Assembly: GCA_025464045.1 (NCBI GenBank)
Contig: JAODBQ010000602.1
Location: 1 to 5,142, forward strand
Length of the DNA stretch: 5,142 nt
Source of the DNA: Ilumatobacteraceae bacterium
GTDB taxonomy: Bacteria > Actinomycetota > Acidimicrobiia > Acidimicrobiales > Ilumatobacteraceae
Direction of reading: 5' to 3'
Shown here: positions 1 through 5,050 of the stretch, piece after piece
Layout: each line of letters starts with the position of its first letter
Position numbering within the stretch: the stretch's first letter is position 1
Notes under the pieces: model-generated
What the model saw: the letters and a program-made list of their open reading frames with translations, nothing else
Database searches by the model: none
Told to the model about the DNA's origin: nothing
Position numbers and translations under genes: made by a program

Positions 1-76
1 TCCGCAGGAGGCGCTTGCCGAACGCGCGGAGGCGTGGTGGCACGCGGCTGGCGATGCCATCGAACCGTTCGATCAT
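1..76 (-). CDS. Start of an unidentified gene, cut off by the window edge
   Basis: Only the first 25 codons are present, reading from ATG at 76-74 to the window edge. The ATG sits in an ATGA overlap with the TGA stop of the upstream GT2 gene, and a GGAGGA Shine-Dalgarno site lies 6 nt before it, so the start is well supported. Third codon positions are mostly G or C, as in the neighbouring genes. The visible peptide begins MIERFDGIASRVPPRLRAFG and is rich in arginine, with no signal peptide or membrane segment so far. It is too short to identify. A basic N-terminus of this kind can precede a glycosyltransferase or other membrane-peripheral enzyme, but that is inference from context only. The 4-bp overlap implies that it is translated together with the upstream gene as part of one operon. 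Confidence 0.72.
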   Translation of the reverse strand, partial: MIERFDGIASRVPPRLRAFGKRLLR

Positions 77-1638
77 GCGAGGTCCTCCGCTCGGCTCGGA
101 TCGGCTGCTCGTTGCGCCCGATCGTCGGTGCTCACCGACGACAGGACCAGACCGAGCAGCACGTGCGTCTGGCCGTCGTGTCGATCGATGGCAACCCCAC
201 GAACGTCGCCCGCCGGCAGGCCGCGCGCCACGGCCTGCGCAGTGATCGGGTTGCCGAACGACTCGAGCGCCAGGTGCAGGTCAGGCAGCAGCTCGGCGGC
301 GAGCGCGACGAGCTCGGCCGGTTCCGCGTTCGGTAGGAGCGCGACGGCCGATCCGCCGGGCGCCAGCAGGCGGCCGATGGCGCTGAACAGTTCGCGAACA
401 TCGATCTCCTGCGCCGTGCACGCCGGGACGACGACGTGATCGAAGCACGCCGCCGGATCGATGTCCGCTGGCCGACAGCGGGACACGGCGACGGCACGAG
501 CGAACGACGCAGGCGGCAGCTCACTGCTCCACGGCTCGCCCAGCCCCGATCCCGACGGTGGGGCAACCACCACGACGGTGTCGGTCATCGACCGGACGAT
601 CGGCCCGAGGAACTGCGCGCTCCATGTGGCGATGACAGACAGCGGCCGCGCGGGGTGTGCGTGCCGCGGCGACCCGAACCGCCCGCGGCTCCAGTGCACG
701 AACGAGATGACAGATCGCGGGGCATGGCGACCCACGACGTCGCGCGTTCGCCGGGCCCTCGACGGGCGAAAGGCGTCGATGTTGGCCTGCACGATCGCCT
801 GCGCTCCTGCCCGTGACGGTTCCGGCACGTGTGCCCGCACGTAGGCCGACATCCAGTCGTAGAACCGCTGGGCGGGTGGGGTCATCCGCGTCCGGTTCCA
901 CTCGCCGTTGGCGATCAGGACCGAGCAGGTCGAGCCGGGATGTTGTCGGTACAACGCGAGCGGGCGCTCGTCGAGGACCGCCCGCATCTGCAGTCCGGCC
1001 TTCACGTACAGCACCTGATCCTCATACAGACCGCGGAACTCCTCCGCCATCCCGTCGATGGCGAGCAGGGCCTCTCGTCGGATCAACAAGCTGCACATCG
1101 CCGGCACCCGTCCTCCACCGGGCGTGCCATAGATGGCCGAGAACAGCCGGGGAGGCTCGATCGTCGTGAGGAAGGGTGCGACGGGCAACGGCATCCGCTC
1201 ATCCAGGCCCAGGTCGCCGTCCACACCCGTCCAGCTGTGCCAGCGCCACGTACCACCGACGACGATCTCTGCGTCCGGATGGGCTGCGGCGACTCGCATC
1301 CGGTGAGCGAGCGCGGCCGGCAGCCAGACATCGTCGCAATCGAGGAACCCGACGTAGATGCCGCGCGCCCGTTCGACACCGAGGTTGCGCGACGCGCTCA
1401 TGCCACGGTTGGCGTGCCCCGGGTGCTCGACGTAGCGGATGCGCACGTCGGTCGCCGCCCACGCCTCCGCGATCGCGGTGCTCGCATCGGTCGAGCCGTC
1501 GTCGACGAGGATCAGCTCCCAGTCGTCGAAGCCCTCCTGCGTCACGACGCTGCGGATGGCCTCGTCGAGGTACGTCTGCCCGTCCAGGAAGATCAACACG
1601 CAGGAGACCGCCGGCGTGGAAACGTCGGTCGCCGTCAC
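73..1638 (-). CDS. GT2 glycosyltransferase fused to a degenerate methyltransferase-like C-terminal domain
   Basis: This gene encodes 521 residues from GTG at 1638-1636. Residues 11-240 form a GT-A fold GT2 domain, which transfers a sugar from a nucleotide-sugar donor to an acceptor in the cytoplasm. Visible motifs are VDDGSTD (45-51), SRN (83-85), the metal and donor-binding LDCDD (99-103) and the acceptor-side YEDQ (205-208), followed by YRQHPGS (230-236). A basic linker spans about 270-350. Residues 353-500 resemble the second half of a class I SAM-dependent methyltransferase: FDHVVVP (399-405), RLLAPGGSAVALLP (423-436) and GNPITAQAVARGLP (462-475). No normal SAM-binding glycine-rich front half precedes them; only VVVVAPPSGSGLG (355-367) could be a remnant. 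An in-frame GTG at 1767 would add 43 residues of unrelated, arginine- and serine-rich sequence before the domain, so I prefer 1638 although its ribosome site is weak. The GT2 call is firm. The methyltransferase likeness is my reading of motifs, and catalysis by that half is doubtful. Confidence 0.93.
   Translation of the reverse strand: MTATDVSTPAVSCVLIFLDGQTYLDEAIRSVVTQEGFDDWELILVDDGSTDASTAIAEAWAATDVRIRYVEHPGHANRGMSASRNLGVERARGIYVGFLDCDDVWLPAALAHRMRVAAAHPDAEIVVGGTWRWHSWTGVDGDLGLDERMPLPVAPFLTTIEPPRLFSAIYGTPGGGRVPAMCSLLIRREALLAIDGMAEEFRGLYEDQVLYVKAGLQMRAVLDERPLALYRQHPGSTCSVLIANGEWNRTRMTPPAQRFYDWMSAYVRAHVPEPSRAGAQAIVQANIDAFRPSRARRTRDVVGRHAPRSVISFVHWSRGRFGSPRHAHPARPLSVIATWSAQFLGPIVRSMTDTVVVVAPPSGSGLGEPWSSELPPASFARAVAVSRCRPADIDPAACFDHVVVPACTAQEIDVRELFSAIGRLLAPGGSAVALLPNAEPAELVALAAELLPDLHLALESFGNPITAQAVARGLPAGDVRGVAIDRHDGQTHVLLGLVLSSVSTDDRAQRAADPSRAEDLA
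83..88 (-). promoter_or_regulatory. Strong Shine-Dalgarno site for the gene at the left edge
   Basis: The minus strand reads GGAGGA, followed by 6 nt and then the ATG at 76-74. This is the best ribosome site in the window. It lies inside the last codons of the upstream GT2 gene, which fits a translationally coupled pair. Confidence 0.75.
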
Positions 1639-1670
1639 GACACCGTCCCGACGAAGGGAGCGGGGGTCAT
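1635..1670 (-). other. Possible 11-codon upstream ORF coupled to the GT2 fusion gene
   Basis: An ATG at 1670-1668 opens a reading frame for MTPAPFVGTVS. Its TGA at 1637-1635 overlaps the GTG start of the fusion gene as GTGA. A weak purine-rich stretch (GGACGG) lies about 10 nt before the ATG. The GT2 start itself has no good ribosome site, so reinitiation after a short leader peptide is conceivable. There is no evidence for translation beyond this geometry, and it may be chance. Confidence 0.22.
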
Positions 1671-1697
1671 GCGGGTGCCGCCGTCCAGCATCCGTGG

Positions 1698-1703
1698 AGC
1701 GTA
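1698..1703 (-). promoter_or_regulatory. Candidate -10 box for the GT2 fusion gene
   Basis: The minus strand reads TACGCT, matching the actinobacterial TANNNT pattern. It would put the transcript start near 1691, about 50 nt before the GTG at 1638. No convincing -35 element lies 16-18 bp upstream, so this rests on the hexamer alone. Confidence 0.25.
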
Positions 1704-1744
1704 GCAACCCACCTGGCACGGCCGGCCTGGACGACACCCACGAG

Positions 1745-1750
1745 TAGGCT
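1745..1750 (+). promoter_or_regulatory. Candidate -10 box for the plus-strand GT2 gene
   Basis: The sequence TAGGCT matches TANNNT. It would start the transcript near 1756-1757, which is the left edge of the inverted repeat at 1756-1781, leaving a leader of about 40 nt. No matching -35 box is visible. The first three bases are also the in-frame stop that bars upstream extension of the plus-strand gene. Confidence 0.25.
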
Positions 1751-1755
1751 CCGTC

Positions 1756-1781
1756 GCTCGACGTCACGCGGGACGTCGAGC
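1756..1781. repeat. Perfect 10-bp inverted repeat with 6-bp spacer
   Basis: The left arm GCTCGACGTC (1756-1765) and the right arm GACGTCGAGC (1772-1781) are exact reverse complements, separated by ACGCGG. Each arm also contains the 6-bp palindrome GACGTC. The repeat ends 14 bp before the GTG at 1796 and lies between two divergent genes. It could be an operator for a dimeric regulator, or, if transcribed, a stem-loop in the leader of the plus-strand GT2 gene. No T-run follows it, so an intrinsic terminator is unlikely. Confidence 0.65.
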
Positions 1782-1795
1782 TGACCCGACGGATC

Positions 1796-3016
1796 GTGAT
1801 GGCCTACGACTTGATCGACATCGAGCTGTGCACCGACGGGACGGCGATCGACGAGCCTGCGCAACGGACATGGGCGGACGGTGCGCTCATCGTGGCTCGG
1901 CACCACGGCGTACCGGTCGGCTCGGCGCTCGTGCACGGGCAGCCGCCCACCACCACGTCGCCCGAGCAGATCATCGATCGACGGAACGGGGATCCGGCGG
2001 ACGCGGCCGACGGACCGCCGATCTCGATCACGGTCGCGGTCTGCACGCGCAACCGTCCGCAACTGCTCGAGCGGTGCATCGGATCGATCCACGAAGCGAT
2101 CCTCGCCGCTGGTACGGAGGTCGAGGCCGACGTCCTCGTGATCGACAACGCCTCCACGGACCAACGGACGATGGATGCCGCCAGGGCACTGGGCGCCGAC
2201 GCCCGTGAGGAACCCGTTGCGGGTCTCGACGTGGCGCGCAACCACGCGGTCAGGGTCAGCCGCGGCGCAGTGCTCGCCTTCGTCGACGACGACGTGATGG
2301 TCGATCGGATGTGGCTGCGGACGCTGGCCAGGACGATGCAGGCGAACGAGGACGCGCTCGCCGTCACCGGTGGCGTCCTCGCGCTGCGCCTCGACACCGA
2401 CGCGCAGGTGGAGTTCGAGCGATGCGGCGGCTTCTTCAAGAGCTGGGCGTCCGGGCCCGTGACCGACGGGAGCCACTCGGAGCTGCCCTTCAACCCGTCG
2501 ATCGGGGTCGGCTGCAACATGGCCTTCCGCCGTCGCGCGTTCGAGCTGGCCGGGATGTTCGATGAGGCGCTCGACACCGGGCCGCCGCTCGCGGGCGGTG
2601 GCGACCTCGACATGCTGATCCGCGTCGCCCGAGCGGGCGTGGTCGTGTACGAGCCGTCGGCGCTCGTCCGCCACGAGCACCGTCAGACGTTCGATGCCCT
2701 GCGCCGCCAGTACCTGTCGTGGGGGAAGTCGTGGGGGGCGGTGCTCCACAAGTGGTATCGCCAGTCGCCCGGAGAGCGCCCAGTGATCCGTCGCGCCGCG
2801 TTGAACGCGATCCGGTTCTACGTGCACGACTTCGTGCTCCCGACTCGCGGGACGCGTCGTCGACGCGTCGACGCGGGGCTGATGTTGGTCGGGTTCGTCG
2901 CCGGGATCACCGTCGCCTACCCGCGCTCCGTCCGGCGAATGGCCGGACGCTCGTCGGCCGCTGTTCGATCGGCCGTCGATCACGACCCGGCATCGCCGCC
3001 CATCGACCTCCGGTAG
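1796..3016 (+). CDS. GT2 glycosyltransferase with an N-terminal accessory domain
   Basis: This gene encodes 406 residues from GTG at 1796; an ATG directly follows at 1799 and may be the true start. An in-frame TAG at 1745 bars further extension. Residues 1-75 precede the catalytic domain and contain ADGALIVARHHGVPVGSALV (27-46). That resembles the 'hGxPvG' leader segment that I recognise from some actinobacterial GT2 proteins. The GT2 domain begins at about 76: CTRNRP (83-88), IDNASTD (116-122), DVARN (145-149), VDDD (163-166), a GVGCNMAFRR segment (237-246), GGGDLDM (267-273) and YEPSALVRHEHR (285-296). These motifs indicate a metal-dependent inverting sugar transferase. A short hydrophobic stretch, GLMLVGFVAGITVAY (361-375), flanked by arginines suggests peripheral attachment to the membrane. 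There is no obvious Shine-Dalgarno site. It is divergent from one GT2 gene and overlaps the 3' end of another. Donor and acceptor cannot be told from sequence. Confidence 0.94.
   Translation: MMAYDLIDIELCTDGTAIDEPAQRTWADGALIVARHHGVPVGSALVHGQPPTTTSPEQIIDRRNGDPADAADGPPISITVAVCTRNRPQLLERCIGSIHEAILAAGTEVEADVLVIDNASTDQRTMDAARALGADAREEPVAGLDVARNHAVRVSRGAVLAFVDDDVMVDRMWLRTLARTMQANEDALAVTGGVLALRLDTDAQVEFERCGGFFKSWASGPVTDGSHSELPFNPSIGVGCNMAFRRRAFELAGMFDEALDTGPPLAGGGDLDMLIRVARAGVVVYEPSALVRHEHRQTFDALRRQYLSWGKSWGAVLHKWYRQSPGERPVIRRAALNAIRFYVHDFVLPTRGTRRRRVDAGLMLVGFVAGITVAYPRSVRRMAGRSSAAVRSAVDHDPASPPIDLR
2851..2870. repeat. Local palindrome cluster inside the GT2 coding sequence
   Basis: GACGCGTC occurs at 2851-2858 and again at 2862-2869. 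Each copy is self-complementary, so the pair forms both a direct and an inverted repeat. It encodes part of the arginine run at residues 351-357 of the plus-strand GT2. It is probably a by-product of GC-rich arginine, valine and aspartate codons. Confidence 0.35.
2980..3016. other. 37-bp tail-to-tail overlap of two convergent GT2 genes
   Basis: The plus-strand gene ends with TAG at 3014-3016, and the minus-strand gene ends with TGA at 2982-2980. The last 12 codons of each gene are therefore antisense to the other. No spacer for a bidirectional terminator exists, so transcripts from the two sides must overlap. Confidence 0.85.
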
Positions 3017-4005
3017 CGGCGCACCCGCCGCGCGTACGGCCACTCCCACGGGACCACCGCGAGCAGCGCCTCCGACGACGACCGGACGATCCGGACCGCC
3101 TCACGAGCGACCTCGCGCACGTCACGACGGCGCAGGGCGACCTTGGCCATGCCGACGCGCTCGCCGGCGCGGTGCCACTCGTGCTGGCGGTGCAGGTGCC
3201 GGGCCAGGGCGCGCACCTCGGCAGGCAGCGACGCGTCGGTCATCGTCTTGAACCTCGCATGGAGGTCCTCGCGCCGCGTCGTCGTCTGATCCGCGGACAG
3301 CGAGTGGCTGGTCTGGCGGTAGTCCAGCACCACGTCCGGCACGTAGACGATCGGGGCGCGCGCCGAGATCCGCAGCCACAGGTCGTAGTCCTGGGCGACC
3401 CGCAGCAGTGGGTCGAAGCCACCCAGGCGCTGGAGCTCGGCCCGGCGCAGGAGGACCTGACCCGGCGTGTAGATGAACAGGACGTAGCCCAGTGCCTCGA
3501 GACCCGACGGCTCGCTGGGTTCGAGGATCCGGGTGTCGGCTCGACGGCTCCACCACCGGGCCGGCTCGATCACCGTGCGGCGGACAGCGGCCTCGGGGCG
3601 CACGAGCGGCGTCGCCTCACCGTCGCCGTCGACGGCGGCCGGCGTGCCGTGGGCGGCGAGCGCGCCGGGCACGCCGCGCAACGCGGCGACCAACAGCTCG
3701 AGGCTGCGCGGTCGCATCAGGTCGTCATGATCGACGAAGAGCACGAACTCCGATGTGGGGCTGGCCAGGCGCAGACCGGTGTTCCTGGCTGCGGACAGGC
3801 CCTGGTTGGGCTGTTGGACGAGCCGTACCCGAGGGTCCCGCTCGGCGAACTCGCGCACGAGGTCGGCTGTTGCGTCGGTGGAGCCGTCGTCGACGACGAG
3901 GTGCTCGAAGTCCGCGAACGTCTGGGCGCGTACGCTCGCCAACGTGTGCGCCAGGTAGTTCGTGCCGTTGTACACCGGCGTCACGACCGTGACCGTCACG
4001 GTCAC
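2980..4005 (-). CDS. GT2 glycosyltransferase, second gene of a coupled pair
   Basis: This gene encodes 341 residues from GTG at 4005-4003. The frame stays open far upstream, but the added sequence is an arginine-rich shadow of the preceding gene. The GTG forms a GTGA overlap with that gene's TGA and lies just before the first strand of the GT2 fold, TVVTPVYN (6-13). Later motifs are VDDGSTD (38-44), SAARN (71-75), VDHDD (91-95), GQVLLRR (182-188) and the acceptor-side QDYDLW (205-210), then YRQTSHS (229-235). This is the usual order for a GT-A fold GT2 enzyme using a nucleotide-sugar donor with a divalent metal. The C-terminus (about 260-335) is basic and helical in appearance, with no clear membrane span. 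A GGGGA stretch 11 nt before the start is a possible ribosome site, and coupling to the upstream gene is likely. Sugar specificity cannot be assigned. Confidence 0.93.
   Translation of the reverse strand: MTVTVTVVTPVYNGTNYLAHTLASVRAQTFADFEHLVVDDGSTDATADLVREFAERDPRVRLVQQPNQGLSAARNTGLRLASPTSEFVLFVDHDDLMRPRSLELLVAALRGVPGALAAHGTPAAVDGDGEATPLVRPEAAVRRTVIEPARWWSRRADTRILEPSEPSGLEALGYVLFIYTPGQVLLRRAELQRLGGFDPLLRVAQDYDLWLRISARAPIVYVPDVVLDYRQTSHSLSADQTTTRREDLHARFKTMTDASLPAEVRALARHLHRQHEWHRAGERVGMAKVALRRRDVREVAREAVRIVRSSSEALLAVVPWEWPYARRVRRYRRSMGGDAGS
3016..3031 (+). terminator. Weak hairpin at the stop of the plus-strand GT2 gene
   Basis: GCGGCG (3016-3021) and CGCCGC (3026-3031) form a perfect 6-bp GC stem with a 4-nt loop, beginning at the last base of the TAG stop. 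No T-tract follows, so it is not a classical intrinsic terminator. It also lies within the coding sequence of the convergent GT2 gene. It may slow or end transcription, but could be chance in sequence this GC-rich. Confidence 0.2.
3985..4003. repeat. Near-perfect palindrome over a coupled stop/start junction
   Basis: GACCGTGAC (3985-3993) and GTCACGGTC (3995-4003) are exact 9-bp reverse complements around one central base. The palindrome covers the last base of the GTG start of the 341-residue GT2, its first codons (the VTVTV run) and the TGA of the gene before it. In RNA it could fold with a slightly larger loop and partly mask the start. Alternation of valine and threonine codons would also produce such symmetry without any function. 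Confidence 0.5.
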
Positions 4006-4982
4006 GAGCTGGAACGTCCCCGCGGCCGGTAGAGCATGGTCCCGCGGTCGATGGGCGTGCGCACCCCGCGCACGAACCCCGCGGTGAAGTAGCCGAGTCG
4101 CTTCAACCCGACCCGGCGCCCGCCGCGCAGCGCGCGGTACATCGGCAGGAGCAACCCGAAGAACACCACCTCGTGCGCGATCACCGGCACGATCTGCACG
4201 TTCAGGGCACGCACCTGCTTCGCGTACGCCGCGCCGATGCCGTACCAGTCCCGGCGGGTGAGCCCGCGGCCCTCGTCCCACGTGCGGAACCCGTGGTGCA
4301 CGACGTACGTGTCCGGCGTCTGGTGCACCCACCAGCCGAGCGTCAGCGCCCGCGCCGCGAGGTCGCGGTCCTCGCCGCTCTGCAGCGGCGCACCGGGTCC
4401 GAGCTCCTCGTCGAAGCCCCCGAAGCTGAGCACCGCGTCGCGTCGGGCCGCCATCCCGGCACCGATCCCGCGGGCGCGGGACTTCGAGATCAGCGACTTG
4501 ACGACGATCGACTTGTCGACGATGTGGTCGGGCACGAAGCCGAGCTCCGTGTCGTGGGGTCGCGCCTCCACCGAGCAGAACGCGACCGCGACCTTGTCCA
4601 GCGATTCGAACGCGCCGGCGAAGATGCGCGCCCAGTCCTGCGGCACCGTCACGTCGTCGTCGGTGAACAGCACGATGGGATGGGAGGCGAGGCGCAGGCC
4701 GATGTTGCGGGCCCTGCTGACACCGACGGTCGTGCTGCGCTCGTACCGCAGCCGCGGGTCGTGGCACAGCGCGGCGACCGCGTCACGTGTGTCGTCGGCG
4801 CGGCTCTGGTCGATGATGATCAGCTCGATGGGGATGCCGACGCTGGCGAGCGCCGACGCCGCCGCACCGATCACCAGCGCACCTCGATCGCGGGTGCAGA
4901 TGACGATGCTGACGGCCTGCAGTTCGACCGGCGAGAGCGGTCCCGTGGCCGTCCCGTCGAGCGTCAACGCCTCCCGCCACAC
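4002..4982 (-). CDS. GT2 glycosyltransferase, first gene of a coupled pair
   Basis: This gene encodes 326 residues from GTG at 4982-4980, the first start after an in-frame stop at 5000-4998. After a 24-residue lead, the GT2 domain shows VSIVICTRDR (24-33), IIIDQS (55-60) in place of the common DDGS motif, VSRARN (88-93), TDDD (107-110), GIGAGMAARR (172-181), GEDRDL (203-208) and VVHHGF (227-232). TDDD is the expected donor and metal site, and GED the expected catalytic-base region. Residues 262-307 contain hydrophobic stretches (VFFGLLLPMY at 273-282, GYFTAGFV at 297-304) next to arginine clusters, so the C-terminus probably sits on or in the membrane. The stop overlaps the next GT2 start as GTGA, so the two are likely made together and may act in sequence on one lipid-linked glycan. 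An AGGG site 7 nt before the GTG supports the start. Confidence 0.93.
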   Translation of the reverse strand: MWREALTLDGTATGPLSPVELQAVSIVICTRDRGALVIGAAASALASVGIPIELIIIDQSRADDTRDAVAALCHDPRLRYERSTTVGVSRARNIGLRLASHPIVLFTDDDVTVPQDWARIFAGAFESLDKVAVAFCSVEARPHDTELGFVPDHIVDKSIVVKSLISKSRARGIGAGMAARRDAVLSFGGFDEELGPGAPLQSGEDRDLAARALTLGWWVHQTPDTYVVHHGFRTWDEGRGLTRRDWYGIGAAYAKQVRALNVQIVPVIAHEVVFFGLLLPMYRALRGGRRVGLKRLGYFTAGFVRGVRTPIDRGTMLYRPRGRSSS

Positions 4983-4990
4983 ACGAGAAC

Positions 4991-4996
4991 ACCCTA
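4991..4996 (-). promoter_or_regulatory. TAGGGT box: ribosome site or leaderless promoter of the GT2 pair
   Basis: The minus strand reads TAGGGT, 8 nt before the GTG at 4982. Its AGGG can pair with the 16S tail at good spacing. It also fits the TANNNT -10 pattern at the distance expected for a leaderless transcript that starts at or near the GTG. I cannot separate the two readings, and no good -35 box is visible 17-18 bp upstream. Confidence 0.35.
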
Positions 4997-5050
4997 GTCA
5001 CGCGCACCGGGGAGCCACCGCTCCAGCCGGCCGTGCACGAACCGTCCAGA

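Larger units (their letters stand above)
1639..1795. promoter_or_regulatory. Divergent intergenic region between two GT2 genes
   Basis: These 157 bp separate the start of the minus-strand GT2 fusion gene from the start of the plus-strand GT2 gene. The transcription start points for both directions should lie here unless either gene is read from further away. The region holds one candidate -10 box per strand, a GGCCGGCC palindrome at 1720-1727 and a perfect 10-bp inverted repeat near the plus-strand start. No clear TTGACA-like -35 box stands at the right distance from either -10 candidate. I see no stable coding frame in it that I would trust. Confidence 0.6.

Noticed and set aside
829..1704. 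A 291-codon plus-strand frame opposite the GT2 fusion gene
   Set aside because: It is a shadow of the minus-strand GT2 motifs, with no domain, and it is explained by GC-rich antisense codons.
1720..1727. GGCCGGCC palindrome in the divergent intergenic region
   Set aside because: An 8-bp all-GC palindrome is expected by chance here and has no partner site, so I do not treat it as an operator.
1639..1767. A 43-residue N-terminal extension of the GT2 fusion protein starting at GTG 1767
   Set aside because: The added sequence is Ser-, Arg- and Pro-rich, does not belong to the GT2 fold, would start inside the inverted repeat and has no ribosome site.
1667..3049. A 460-codon open frame on the minus strand opposite the plus-strand GT2 gene
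   Set aside because: It is antisense to a clear GT2 gene, has arginine-, aspartate- and proline-rich low-complexity sequence and shows no family motif. Long antisense frames are expected at this GC content.
2719..4032. A 437-codon open frame on the plus strand running opposite the 341-residue GT2 gene
   Set aside because: It is a shadow frame: composition skewed to Arg, Ala, Gly and Val, no recognisable domain, and it lies over two genes with full GT2 motif sets.
4006..4767. Upstream extension of the 341-residue GT2 to a 595-residue protein
   Set aside because: The added residues are an arginine-rich out-of-frame reading of the neighbouring GT2 gene, and the GTGA junction gives a clean start.
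5011..5024. Small inverted repeat GGAGC-CACC-GCTCC upstream of the GT2 pair
   Set aside because: A 5-bp stem is common by chance in sequence this GC-rich. It has no T-run and no second copy nearby.
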